From Sipunculus nudus (Eukaryota; Annelida; Sipuncula; Golfingiida; Sipunculidae): DNA of 64,000 nucleotides. This document shows, piece by piece, positions 23,810 to 37,405 of this stretch; the stretch's first letter is position 1; each line of letters opens with the position of its first letter. The position numbers were made by a program, and so were the translations under genes. The notes under the pieces are model-generated. The model was not told where the DNA came from and ran no database searches. It saw only the letters and a program-made list of their open reading frames with translations. The stretch lies in NCBI GenBank assembly GCA_026874595.1, contig CM049322.1:44578840-44642839 (forward strand). The letters are read 5' to 3'.

Positions 23810-24508
23810 TATTTAAATATATATATACATAAGAGTAATCTTTGAGCATTATTGAAATCAATTTATTAATTTGCTACTTAAATATTAAATTTAAAAGAAT
23901 TGAATAATAAATCGATAATCATATATGAATAAGTAGTTTACAACATTTCTCTGTCTTAGATGTTCTTTAAATAACTGCAAAAATATTAATTTTGAGAGCA
24001 ACCGTTTTTCACCTGTCGGAAAGGTTTGTCTTAATTTATATATATTCCTGTTCTATATTCCTCCAACCAGGACTATTACTCTTTTTGAAACCTAACAGAG
24101 TCTAATTTTTGAAGGTTTTACATGTGGCCTTACATTTATAACCAACAAGGCAACAGAAACACGGACTTAATATACAGTTATATACATATTTACGAAAACC
24201 TTAAACATGTGAATAATTATTCAGCAAATTGCAAAATAAAGCCGATAGAGAAAAGCATACAAGGCAGAGGGAAATGGAGAGCAAGAGAGAGAGAGAGAAA
24301 AAAAAACAGATGGATAGATAAAAAAAGAGATTTGAAAATAGCGAGGAGACCGAAGAGGGGATGCGCAGACAGACAGAGTCCGGCTTAACAATGGCACACA
24401 TATAGCAGACGACATAGATTATAACCAACACTTTATGGGAGACAATGACCTAGTTCACTTTGGTTTTAAGTGTTCTTACGCCTGAGTCGGCAGAAATAAA
24501 AGTTGTCC

Positions 24509-24555
<47 letters not shown>

Positions 24556-24606
24556 GATAAGTATTATATCATTATTATACTATTATTTCTTTTATAACAC
24601 ACACAA

Positions 24607-24656
<50 letters not shown>
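22997..24656. other. non-coding stretch with TA, CA and GA tracts
   Basis: Contains TA tracts at 23211-23267, 23779-23828 and 24512-24551, a purine-rich GA patch near 24250-24310, and a CA/TA tract at 24597-24657. A 149-codon open stretch at 23367-23816 ends inside a TA tract, and no motif in it supports a gene. Confidence 0.5.
23211..23267. repeat. (TA)n microsatellite
   Basis: TA run of about 55 bases. Confidence 0.95.

Positions 24657-24657
<1 letters not shown>
24512..24657. repeat. TA and CA/TA microsatellites at the duplication edge
   Basis: A TA run (24512-24551), AT-rich spacer, then CA passing into TA (24597-24657). It directly precedes the left copy of the tandem duplication; a TA tract also precedes the right copy. 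Confidence 0.9.
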
Positions 24658-24658
<1 letters not shown>

Positions 24659-25654
24659 CGTCACTTTCTGCAAGGAAGTTTAAGTATAAGACTATATTAA
24701 AACAAATTTTCTCCCTAATTTCTTCATATTATTTCTGTCAAATTATAATATTTGCCCGAACAAATTATGTTTATCAAATAAGGTAATGTGGCTATTCCGC
24801 TGATGTATAAACATATAACGAATGTATTTGCTTTTCGACGATGATGCCGTGTCGACCTGTCAAGAAGGAGAAGCAAACAATCGGAATTCAATTCGAAAGG
24901 AAATTTGCGTTTATTCATATAATGTAGGGATGTCGTATAGCTCTCATGACAAAAGTGTGACGCACAAATACCATCGTGACGTCATTTATATAATTCGTCA
25001 AGTAAAAGTAGTTTAATTTCGTCTGCTCAGATCGTCATTAATATGCTGCAAAAACTAACATCTGTAAAGTCATATCTTGTTACTTAATAAGTCACACTGT
25101 ATTGATACACAAGAGCGCATTTTGTTCCTGTCGCATAATCGCTCATATTCTAATTTGGCTCTGGGAAGAATAAAGGTGAGCTTTAGTGGTACGAACAATT
25201 TACGATTAAGAAACACCGGTTTGACAGTGGAAGTAAAGAGTGGTAAAGTCACTGGCCAGGACGGAGTCATGGTCATAATTGAACACACATAAAAAAATAG
25301 GGGAAGATAACCAAATAACGTAATAGCGTAATTAGTAGCCTGGCTTCTTGTATTGTGAATCATGAGCCAGCAGAGCGGGACCTTTTACCCATGTTTTGAA
25401 CTTTTTTTCTATTAAACTCATATAAAACTACATAAACCAACATTGCTCTTTTACTTCTTACAATAAAATAGTGTCTGCCCCACAGCACAAAAGGCCACAA
25501 GTTCTCCCTGCTGCATGCATAGTTATAATTATGACGTCATTTTAATTGCTTGTTCATAAAAAATATATGCAAATACACAGAGGGATACGAGAACTGTTGT
25601 AGCTGAGGGGCAAGAGCTCACGACCGGCAATTGGATCTCTTCATCCGTGTCTGT

Positions 25655-25663
25655 CTGTCTGTC

Positions 25664-25697
<34 letters not shown>

Positions 25698-25823
25698 TAT
25701 ATACATACATATATATGTGTGTGTGTGTGTGTGAGTGTGTATGTGTATGTATATATATAAATTGTATATATATATATATATATGCATATACATATACATA
25801 CATACATATATATATATATGTAT

Positions 25824-25880
<57 letters not shown>
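25655..25880. repeat. compound TA/TG microsatellite
   Basis: TCTG, TA, TG and TA runs in succession. It corresponds in position to the CT/TA tract of the right duplication copy. Confidence 0.95.
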
Positions 25881-25882
<2 letters not shown>

Positions 25883-26950
25883 AGTCTCTTTCCGTGTAAT
25901 CTGTTATCTATACACGTAACAAAACCAGGTACCTAATTTACCTGAAACAGCATGTGATAGAAAGGCCCATATTTATGTACATCCTTCTGATAGACACCGC
26001 TGTTACCTCACAAAGCCCCATTTTACTTAACGATATTTAGAAACAAATTTGTTATTGAACAGAGATATGCGGTTTCTGGTGAACGGGATATGGAACATCG
26101 AAATAATCGAGGTAAGGTCACTGAATAAGGTCCCTTATGTCCCTTAGCTCTGATGTGGGGAAAATACTGTTAAACATGGAGGGGTGGAACACAGATGATA
26201 AAGTGAAGAGTTTTTGGTGGGTTTATGTTTTGTCGATTTCGTGGATGTTGGATTTCATCTAAGTTATAAACCATGAGGTACAAAATGAATTGCAAATAAT
26301 TGTTTAAGCATGTATGTTTATATAAATATGATTATTTTTCTTTTCTACTATAATACATGGCCAATTATGTAGATTCAGAACATCTTGATGACGCTTATTA
26401 TATTATGTTCGTAGATATGTCTTGTTGCTATCTTTGTCCTACAGTCGGGTCTAATGTCCTTACGCCATGCTCATCAAGTAACTAAGTGAACGAAAACAGC
26501 CTTGATTTAAGAAGTTGAGTTAGTAGAAAGGACGTGCGTCCCATACTTACAGCTGTGTGTAAAACAATACAAACGAGCAAAACACTACGGAAACATGAGC
26601 TGTTATGTATACAAACTGACTGGTACAACAGCGATACAGAAAAAAACGAAATCTAAGAGTTGTTCAATAATAACGTTAGCTAAAATGCATAAAATGTATG
26701 TGTATGTGTGTGTGTGAATGTCTGATAATGTACATAACTTTATCCAGGTCTCAGTGTGCAAGACAATGTGACAGAGATTGAACAGTAATGTAATCGTGAA
26801 TCCTATTTCTATGGAAATTATCTTTGTCGTGACAAACCTTGACAAAACAACCGAGCTTGTATTACTAATCAATTCATCTATACTGAGCCCTGGAGTTTCA
26901 AGAATCCTGTTTTGACCCCTGGGACTGCAAGAATATTTTTTTTCTCACAG

Positions 26951-26962
26951 TATATTTATATA
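26951..26962 (+). promoter_or_regulatory. TATA box of the one-repeat galaxin-like gene
   Basis: TATATTTATATA lies 57 bases before the ATG, so the start of transcription would be near 26980-26990. A similar box with the following ACCCCG word is kept in the right duplication copy (about 34672) although the gene there is gone. Confidence 0.6.
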
Positions 26963-27018
26963 CAACCCCGTGGACGCATAGTCATACTCCAGTCGTTGTA
27001 CAGGAGGACATCGTCACG

Positions 27019-27085
27019 ATGGCGAGAATTTCCGTGACACTGGTGGTACTGCTCGTTTGCCTAGTCGTCTGCTCAGAGGCCTTCC
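27019..27085 (+). CDS. one-repeat galaxin-like gene, exon 1 (signal peptide)
   Basis: ATG opens MARISVTLVVLLVCLVVCSE followed by Ala-Phe, a strong secretory leader with likely cleavage after Ala-21. The exon ends after one base of a codon at gtaagt. Its length (67 bases, 22 codons plus one base) and phase are identical to exon 1 of the five-repeat gene at 49.4 kb. The ATG is the first after the TATA box and lies in a short 5' UTR. Confidence 0.85.
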
Positions 27086-27711
27086 GTAAGTAACTTTACA
27101 TGTTCTCTGTCTTATTCATTAGTACTGAACAGTATACTCACAGAAATAGAAAAGAATATCAGACGAGGATGGATGATAATAATTTCATAGCAGAAAAGTG
27201 GTTTGAAATTCATATATAAGTATAACACATGGTAATGAGTGAAATTTCCGAGCACAATTTTGTAAGTACCGTGTATCCTTTTTCTATAGACAACATCAGA
27301 ATAATAGGAAATATTGTCGGTTAGTAAGTGGTTGAAGGAATGTTGGGTATCGTTGTCTGAAAACTGCTAAATGTAACATATAGAGAACAAACCCGATTTT
27401 TGTGACACATACTATCTAGTAACAGCATTCTTTTCCGGCTTACCTGGTACATAAACATAGAGGTTATTATAATTATACCATTATTAATGGGCGAGGTTAG
27501 ACAGTCATAGGAAAAGACTGATGATAATTAAAGGTAATAAAATGTTAAAATGTATACAGGAGGAGATGTATAACTGAAGGCATGGGAATATTACCTTATC
27601 CAGATTTTTTAAATAAACAGCCAGCATTTGGTTTCTATAAAGGTAGTAATGGAAGTTGTTCCTCTTGCTGAAACTCTGCTGTTACAGTAATGTGTTCTAA
27701 CTCACTTTCAG
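27086..27711 (+). other. intron of the one-repeat galaxin-like gene
   Basis: A 626-base phase-1 intron with gtaagt donor and ctcactttcag acceptor. No other signal was seen. Confidence 0.8.
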
Positions 27712-27887
27712 GGCGCTCACGATGCGGGTACAGAACATACAACCCGCGGTTTGAGTTGTGTTGTCGGGGAGTTGTCAACAGACGGTATGGTTTTGCTACT
27801 GGATGCTGTGGTACCAGAAGTTATGACGCCAATTTTTACAAGTGTTGTCGTGGCAGGGTCAGGAGAAGCTGCGGTTGGAGGGGATGA
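27712..27887 (+). CDS. one-repeat galaxin-like gene, exon 2 (cationic di-cysteine domain)
   Basis: With exon 1 this gives an 80-residue precursor and a mature peptide of about 59 residues. In order: RCGYRTYNPRFELCC, one spacer, GCCGTRSYDANFYKCC, then RGRVRRSCGWRG and TGA. There are eight cysteines, six of them in three CC pairs, the galaxin signature. Arg is very abundant (14, plus one Lys, against two acidic residues), so the peptide is strongly basic. Galaxins are secreted matrix proteins first known from coral skeletons; a squid relative has been reported to be antimicrobial and to affect bacterial symbionts. The basic charge would suit membrane or polyanion binding, which is inference. 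AATAAA lies at 28021. No lesion is present. An upstream in-frame ATG at 27690 is intronic and is not the start. Confidence 0.85.
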
Positions 27888-28747
27888 AATGAACCCTGGT
27901 GGATGATGTTCAATCTTTTCTGTGAATGACTTTTAACCTTCGTGTTTCTAATTGAATTAAGATTATTGGACAACATGCACGCAGTTATGTATTAACAAAT
28001 GCAGGGTTATTTTTTTCGGAAATAAATAACCTTGCTTTTACCAGTTTGGTTCCAGTGGCAAGTAAAGCTGCGCAATACTGGATCGAACATCACATACTGG
28101 TGTAATGTTGTTAAAATATTACGGATGATCGTATACCTTACAAACGCAACATGTATCATGTTCATTTTCTATTCTCAATTAAATATTTGATCTTTTCTGC
28201 ACTTTTTGTTCATTTTTAATACATTACCAGTGAATGAATAACATCTGTAACGTCAATTCTCCCCTGTCACCGTCCTGTAATTGACCTTCAACTTTTATAC
28301 ACCAGAAACAGTAACATAACGTAGAACCTCAGTTATTCAATTCAAAACAGAAAGCAGAAACAAATGAAATACAATAAGGGGATTGGATATGTTCAACTTA
28401 AAACGCAAAAACGATACACAGAACGCATTAACCACTGTTGACGACAGAATGGCGAATACGCAAAGTGGGATGATCATAATGGCATGTTTAACTCGTCATG
28501 ACGAGGGTGGAAGTAGCAGTCATATAAAGGTTTTTTTTTATCAAATGTTTTATGACAGTCCCGTTTTTTCTCCTTATTATTTCTCGTTTGGTCAGGACTT
28601 GCATATAGTTTATACCTCTATAGACAGCGCAGTTTGGCCCACAAGACGGAGGTTTGTTTCATTGTGGCTGTAACATGAACTTTTCGAGAATGCTGATATT
28701 GTAGTATACTTTTTTTCTGCGGTAATATTTGGTATGTATAAAACCGG
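27888..28747. other. 3' flank of the galaxin-like gene within the duplication
   Basis: 3' UTR to about 28040 (AATAAA at 28021), then sequence matched by 34715-35289 in the right copy. A 96-codon open stretch at 28383-28673 is not kept open in that copy and has no motif. Confidence 0.6.
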
Positions 28748-28880
28748 AGGACATTAGAATGTAATTTTTCTCCTTACATTTTCACCCAACCAAACTCTGT
28801 TTTGTCCATTTAAAATTTGAAATATGAATTTAGGCAAAGCCCATCTGCAAGGGACAGCAACATAAAAAGTTATTAATAAA

Positions 28881-28934
<54 letters not shown>

Positions 28935-29499
28935 CAGCACTATTTTTTCAAACTTTCTCTCCCAGAATGACATTCAATCACTTTTGGATTTCAACCCAAC
29001 CCGGCTTTTTGCATTTTGAAAGTATGCTGTATTGTCCAAGTTTGTCTTTTTTATACATATGTGACCGTAAATAATGACACACAAAGATATCAGATTTATA
29101 TATGCTGCTTTTCTGAATCTAGCCGAAACATCGTTAGATATAATTAATAAAAATAATTACGCATTACCACTTTACTTATAAGAGGGCTAATCCAGGTAAA
29201 CCATGATTCGAAACCTAGATGAACTAAAATGCTTATTTTTAAGTCTAATGTTATCAACAATGAACGTCGGAACTTTGTTAAAAAAACAAGACACGTTGAT
29301 ATTATCCCTAATGAGACGATGAAAATTGTCACATTTTTTCTTAAATCTAAGGATAAATTAAACGTAAATTTGCTTATATTATTCTAATGTTCAAGAACCT
29401 AAAGGTTTAATCAGAACATTTTATTGTTCTCTCAGTCATGCTTTGTTCTTCTAACAAATTTATTCCTAAAAGTGCATAATTTCTATTCTAACATTCAGT
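28748..29499. other. non-coding stretch between duplication copies
   Basis: Starts the spacer between the two copies; contains (TA)n at 28883-28930. No gene recognised. Confidence 0.5.
28883..28930. repeat. (TA)n microsatellite
   Basis: Near-perfect TA run. Confidence 0.95.
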
Positions 29500-30150
29500 A
29501 GTTTCTTTATCCCAACGTTTCTAAACGATTATGAACATAAAGATCGGAAGTATTTTCATTCTCTGTATACTGAAAATACAAATTCAATGTTAGGTAATCG
29601 ATTTTTTCCTCAAATAAAGGTACGCTTCTGCTATTGATGTGTTTTTTTCTCATAAATCCATATTGGTTCCTATGTTTTAATTCTGAGATAATTGTCTTGA
29701 CTCTAAATGGAATAGCTTTTCTCATGATTTTATAGTCTATGTTTAATAAAGGAATATGGCGCCATTATCATTTAAGTTCGATTCTTTCCTTTTTATCAAA
29801 GTTATCACTGCCTCCTCCCATTTTAACATAATGATCTTCATCTAATTTTAATTCCTCAATTTCCTTATAAACTTCCATATAAAATAAAACTTTTTGCCTG
29901 TCACCATTAGTGGAATACAAATTAACAACAACATTTTAGTAATTTTCAATATGAAATTTCAAAATTACAAATCTTCCATCCTTGTCTTTAACCGTAATTA
30001 AAATCTTTAATTTAAGATTATTTGAGATAAAACAGGCAAATCATATATTATGATTTGACCCATGGCTCATTATTTATTTCCCTCCCCATCCATTTTACCT
30101 AAATTTTCATCATTACTTTCACTATAAGTTTCTTAAAATAATGCTATACT
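29500..30150 (-). mobile_element. decayed LINE: endonuclease and start of reverse transcriptase
   Basis: Minus-strand frames show DKDGRFVILKFHIEN, VVNLYST, KVLFYMEVYKEIEELKL and MGGGSDN, the order seen in AP-type endonucleases of L1-like elements (GRFvil, vNlY, lGGDFN). They are followed by LLNIDYKIMRKAIPFRVK and HRNQYGFMRKKHI, the first fingers of the reverse transcriptase. Several hundred residues between the two parts are missing and stops interrupt the frames, so the copy is internally deleted and dead. Confidence 0.75.
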
Positions 30151-30162
30151 AGCTTTATGTTT

Positions 30163-30249
30163 ATTATATATATATTATATATATTTATGAATATATATAT
30201 ATATATATATATTAGTAATTATTATTTTATCATTTTTTCATTTATATCC

Positions 30250-30312
<63 letters not shown>
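30163..30312. repeat. (TA)n microsatellites
   Basis: Interrupted TA runs directly before the right duplication copy. Confidence 0.95.
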
Positions 30313-30318
<6 letters not shown>

Positions 30319-30764
30319 CTCTTATTGAGCCTCAACTTCTGTCGGGAAGATTAATTATAAGACTATATTTAAAAATAAATTGTCCCCCTATTTCTATTAA
30401 TATTTCTGTCACATTTATTATGTTTGCCCGAAAAATCATGTTTTATCAAATAAGGTAATCTGGCCATTCATGTGAATACACATGAAACGAATGTTTGGTA
30501 CTTTGGTACACGATGATGGTGCAGTGTTGACCTATCTGGAAAGAGATACAAAATGGGAGCATTCAAAAGGCAATATTTGTTTATCCATATAATAGAATAA
30601 GATCGTATGTCTCTCATAACAATAGTTTGACGCACAGATACCATCGTGATGTCATATCAAATGCACGTGGTTCAATTTCTTTTGCTTAGATCATCACTAA
30701 TTTGCTGCAAGAACTTACATATGTAAAGTCAAGTACGTTACTTAATTAGTCACCCTGAATAGGG

Positions 30765-32655
<1,891 letters not shown>

Positions 32656-33213
32656 ATGGTCTGTGACGTCACGATGCGCATTTATTTTCTCACTATTCTG
32701 ATTTGGCTCTTAGAAAAATAAAGGTAGGCTTCAGTGGCACAAACAATTCGCGATAAAAACACAGGCTTTACAGGGGAGGTGAAGTGAAGATAAGTCACCG
32801 AACAGCTCGGAGTCATAGGATTATTGTACACATAAGTAAAAAGAAAACAACATAAGATAAACTTGTAAGTAGTAACATGGCTGCCGGTATTGTGAATCAT
32901 GAGCAAGCAGAACGTAAACTTTTACCAATCCCTTGACCTTTTTATTAAACCGTTATAAAACTGCATGAACCAGCATGGCCGTTTTATATCTCTCTCTATA
33001 ATAATGTTTGTCGCACACCAAGGCCACTAGTTGTCCTGTATATTTATTACTGTGATGCCACTTCGCTGGTTCCTATAAACATGTTCAAATACACAGAGGG
33101 GTAGGGGGTTCCTTTTTAGCCATGTGGCTAGATCCAACGACCGTCAATCGGAAATCTATGTTTTCGTTTCTAATTGCTGGTGAAACGTCTATTCTGTATT
33201 TTTATGTTATATA

Positions 33214-33285
33214 TCTCTCTTTCTCTATGTCTGTCTCTCTGTCTCTCTCTGTCTTTCTCTCTCTCTCTGTCTTTCTCTCTCTCTA

Positions 33286-33371
<86 letters not shown>
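33214..33371. repeat. (CT)n/(TA)n microsatellite
   Basis: Imperfect CT tract passing into TA; positional counterpart of 25655-25880 in the left copy. Confidence 0.95.
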
Positions 33372-33375
<4 letters not shown>

Positions 33376-34408
33376 CATCGGTCACTTCCCGTGTTATCTC
33401 TCATCTTAACAAAAAGAGGTACCCAATTCACCTGAAACAGCATATGATAAAACGATCCAGGCCCATGTTTATTTACATGCTTCTGACAAACACGACTATT
33501 ACCTCACAAAGCACCATTCTATTAAACGATCTTTCGGAACAAATATGTTGTTGAGTAGAGATATGCTTTTTCGAGTGATATGGGCTCTGAATTACTGATG
33601 TTATCGAGGTTCGGTCACTGAAGAATGTCCCTAAGCTCTGATGTGGGGAGAAATACTGTTATGTATGGAGGAACGGAACACGTTCAATAAAGTGCATAGA
33701 TGTTAGCGGGTTTATGTTTTGACAATTTCGTGGATATGTAATTTCATCTAAATTGAAAAGCATTTTTATAAAATGATTATAAAATATTTTTAAAACATGT
33801 GTATTAATCTGTATCTCTTCCATGTTACTATTATACATGGCCAATTATGTGAATTCAGAAATTCTCAGTGACGTTTGGGAAGTTGTTTCGTAGAGAAGTC
33901 TTTGTACTATTTTTGTACTACAGTTTGGTTCAATGTCCTTACCTCATGAAATTTCTAAGTAAATGAAAACAGCTAAAATATAAACAATGGACTTAGCGCT
34001 AGAACGTACTACAAGATGTGTGCATAACAATACAAACGGGCACAACACTACGGAAACATGAGCTGTTACATATACAAATTTTCGGGTACAGCAGCAATAC
34101 AGACAAACATGGTAACTCTAAGATTCGCATGCATTTTCTAAATAACGTTAGATAAAATCCATTTAATATATTAATGTAATTTATGAATTAGTGTAAAAAA
34201 ATATGTATTACTATCATATCTTTATAATAATTTTTCTTTGTTTGTGAGCTGAGTTGATTATTCATTCTTAATCCAGGAACATTTCTTCGAATGCACGTGG
34301 CATATTCACAAAAGATGTTCATAATGTGTTACACACATATACACACTTGGTCATAATCCTAACCCGTTCACATGATAAAATACATATATAAAACTGTGCG
34401 TGCGGCTG

Positions 34409-34468
<60 letters not shown>
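34409..34468. repeat. (TA)n microsatellite
   Basis: TA run of about 60 bases with one early interruption. Confidence 0.95.
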
Positions 34469-34471
<3 letters not shown>

Positions 34472-34671
34472 ATATTTTTGTGTGTTTATCATAGTGTCCA
34501 TAACTTATACTTTATTCACGTGAGCAAACATGAAAATATGACAGAGATTAAACATTGATGTAGTCATGCATCCTATTTCTAAGGAAATTACCTTTGTCTT
34601 GATGGACCTATGTTTCTTATCAATACCTCTCTCCCCTGAGCCTCTGGGATTTCAAGAATTCTGTTTTGCAA

Positions 34672-34685
34672 TGTATATATAACCC
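34672..34685 (+). promoter_or_regulatory. orphan TATA-like box at the lost-gene locus
   Basis: TGTATATATAACCCCG corresponds to the TATA box and following ACCCCG of the galaxin-like gene in the left copy. Downstream the gene is absent, so this is a promoter relic. Confidence 0.55.
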
Positions 34686-35289
34686 CGCCCTGTGAAAGAA
34701 CAGCATTAGGATTTTACATTAAGGATGCTCATATACCTTACAGACGCAACATGTATAATGTTAATTTTATTTCTCGTTTTTTATTAAAAATTCGATCTTT
34801 TCCGCTGTTTTTGTTCTATGGTTATACATTACCAGTGATTGAATAGCATCTAGCATATTCCCCTGTCACAGTCCTACAAATTACCTTTAATGTTCGGATA
34901 CACAAGAAACAAGAAGAGGATTTGATATGTTGAACTTGTATTTTTTTTTTTTTTTTTTTTTTTGGTGGCAAAATACCTGAACGCAAAACGATATACAGAA
35001 CGCATATCACACTGTTGTCGACAGAATGGCGAATACTTAGAGTAGAATGAAGGTGGAAGTAGTAGTCATATAAAGGTATTTTATCAAATGTATTATGACA
35101 GTCCCGTTTTTTCTCTTTATTATTTTTTTCTTGTGGTCGGGATCTGCATACAGTTTGCACCTCGATAGAGAGCGCGGTTCGGCCCACAATACGGAAGTTT
35201 CATTATAGCTGTAACATGATTTTTTAGAATGATACTGGTCTAGTAGAATAACACTTTTCTGCAGTAATATTTGGTATTTATAAAACGAT

Positions 35290-36312
35290 CTCTGTTATGG
35301 TGTTGAGAGATATTATCTTCTTCCAGGAAAAGCCCAAGTAAAGCCAATCCTGGTACATTTTGGCATTCTAATGTTTGACTCGACCAAACTGCAAATATAG
35401 TTGATATAACCACTCTTTATACGTTCGTACTTACGAAAAAATATTACCAAAATAAGTCTTTATCGTGTTTTTTTATGGAATACATAATATTTTGATATAA
35501 CCTAGCCTACTCGCTATGTTCAAACAGTTTAAAACAAAAATATATTAAAACGTAATCCTGAGTTCTTTAGGTAATCAATATTTCTTAATACCTTTAACAT
35601 GAAAAGAAAATTCATGTAATTCTTAAGTACTGTAAGCTGATACTTATTGAAGATAAATGGAGCTGATTTTATATGATTTTTTTAAAATATACAACAGTGT
35701 TAATATATATTGGAAATATCTACATATAACATTCTTATTCAGTCAGAATAAGTTAGAATGCTGCGTCACCGTTCCTTATTACGAAACACTGCAGCGGTTA
35801 TGTTTATTAAGAAAATGGCATTTAAGGGGATGGCAAAAGAATGTGGCCGGAAATTAATTTCTTGTGAAGTTAGATCAACCATAGATCCTGATCGTTTACC
35901 TCGGTTGCGAAATGCACTTGCTTTAGGACATATTTTTTTTTTTAACTTATTTATTTTACATGGATTGTACACATAGTTATTATAACTAATCGAGGCACTC
36001 TCCATGACTCAGGTGATGGCGTTCTGTAGTCTGCAGGGGTGGAGGTCATATAAACTGACAAAGTACAAGGCAAGGTAATATTTGAACAGCAAATCAAGCC
36101 ACAAGGCTTCTGTGGCTCTGTAAGAGGTGATCTGATCCTTAGAGTAAATTGTGTTCAGTTATTAATTTGTAAATTGTAAACTGAGGAAATTTGCAAAATT
36201 GATTGAGAAACTTTTTTTTTTACCGTCAGTACCTGTTTAAAACAGGTACGAAACAAATTGGAAATATAAGTTATAGTTATGAGGGGGAAAATGATAATTT
36301 GATAATGTTAAC
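35290..36312. other. non-coding stretch
   Basis: No gene, RNA or repeat was recognised. Confidence 0.5.
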
Positions 36313-36324
36313 ATCGTAAAATAA

Positions 36325-36723
36325 CCGGCTTCTGTGGCTCAGGGGTAGAGCGCAGGTCTCAAAGCCGGGAGATCGTGAGTTCGAATCTCAGCCGAGGCGG
36401 TGAAGTTTTTCACGGTCGGCCCCCACCCAGGGTGAGCGCTCTGCAGGCTTAATGGGAAGGTCGTGCCCAACGGCCGTGTTTTACAAACAACGAGTGCGCC
36501 TTTCGGGGGTCCTCGGTGGTATGATTACCAACCCAGGGCCCGCAGGTGCAGTAGTCACCGGGCCTGGTTAACGCCAGGATATAAAATGAGAGGAAGCGTG
36601 TGATACTGCCCTGTCACGTAGTCCGAAACCGGAATGGAAATCTGCAGATGTACATATAATTAGTTAAGCTAGCATTAAATAATGGAGGCGGTTACCTCCA
36701 ACAAAAAAATATATAAAAAAAAA
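36325..36723 (+). mobile_element. complete tRNA-derived SINE with target-site duplication
   Basis: The head has a Pol III A box (TGGCTCAGGGGTAGAGC) and B box (GAGTTCGAATCTC). A body of about 300 bases follows, ending GGCGGTTACCTCC and an A-rich tail. It is flanked by a perfect 12-bp direct repeat, ATCGTAAAATAA, at 36313-36324 and 36724-36735. The intact duplication and promoter boxes suggest a fairly recent insertion. Related decayed copies lie at 4086-4345 and, on the minus strand, at 58120-58394. It encodes no protein and would depend on a LINE for movement. Confidence 0.92.
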
Positions 36724-36735
36724 ATCGTAAAATAA

Positions 36736-37149
36736 GACTCGCTAATCAGAGAGCTTGCAAATTTGTAACACATTTACCTTCAGGATAAACCACACATTTT
36801 TCAGGGGGACAGGCATAAATTGGTCGTTTTTCTTAAGTCATTCTAATTTCACGTTTCTTTTATCAGAACAACCGTGCATACTACAAAGTATACGGCATAT
36901 ACTTGGAATGATACATCAGTGATAGGTGACGTCAATAAGACAACAGTGACTTGGAATGCAATTTAAAGTCTGTCGTATTACACATATTTTTTTACTAGAT
37001 AAACGCACACGCCACATTATGTAATTTGACAATTTCTATTCGCTATCCAGCGCCATGATCTTGAATATGCTTGGACCTAGTTTGATTCCACGGAAGAACT
37101 TTCGTGTCTGACATATTTTCATATATTACGATTTGTTGTCGCAACGTTT
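36736..37149. other. non-coding stretch
   Basis: Nothing supportable was seen here. Confidence 0.5.
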
Positions 37150-37405
37150 GATACTGCGGGGCGTTATTCTGCCGGCACTTATAGTGAGGGGCGTTATTCT
37201 ACGGGCACTTTTATTGTGGGGCGTTATTTTACTGCACATTTATTGTGGGGCCTTATTCCTCGGGCACTTTTATTATGGGGCGTTATTCTACAGGCACCTG
37301 CATTGTGAGGCGTTATTCTACAGGCACTTTTATTGTGAGGCGTTATTCTACAGGCACTAATATTATGGGGCGTTATTCTACAGGCACCTTTATTGTGGGA
37401 CACTT
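37150..37405. repeat. 31-bp minisatellite
   Basis: About eight copies of a 31-bp unit beginning GGGGCGTTATTCTACAGG and ending in a TTTTATTGTG-like part. Some units differ by a few bases. 31 is not a multiple of three, so the frame changes each unit and the open frames across it are not genes. Confidence 0.92.

Larger units (their letters stand above)
24657..28747. repeat. tandem segmental duplication, left copy (with gene)
   Basis: Nearly the whole segment has a collinear diverged counterpart at 30316-35289. Matching landmarks are TAAGTATAAGACTATATTA versus TAATTATAAGACTATATTT, CAAATAAGGTAATGTGGC versus CAAATAAGGTAATCTGGC, TTGTGAATCATGAGCCAGCA versus TTGTGAATCATGAGCAAGCA, CACAACACTACGGAAACATG on the right versus CAAAACACTACGGAAACATG here, and ACCTTACAAACGCAACATGT versus ACCTTACAGACGCAACATGT. 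Only this copy contains the galaxin-like gene. Confidence 0.9.

Noticed and set aside
23367-23816. 149-codon open frame
   Set aside because: It ends in a TA microsatellite and shows no domain, leader or splice support; composition alone is not enough.
25070-25363. Minus-strand open frame, with a counterpart at 32682-32906
   Set aside because: Both copies begin alike (MIHNT) because of the duplication, but the frames diverge by indels, so there is no sign of coding selection.
25529-25882. Long open frame of alternating Tyr and Ile residues
   Set aside because: It is the translation of a TA microsatellite; several others (23153, 34319, 51443, 51558, 57438) have the same cause.
28383-28673. 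96-codon open frame downstream of the galaxin-like gene
   Set aside because: The duplicate copy near 34920-35200 does not preserve the frame, and there is no motif.
36325-36400. tRNA gene
   Set aside because: A and B boxes are present, but the sequence continues into a SINE body with target duplication and does not close an acceptor stem.
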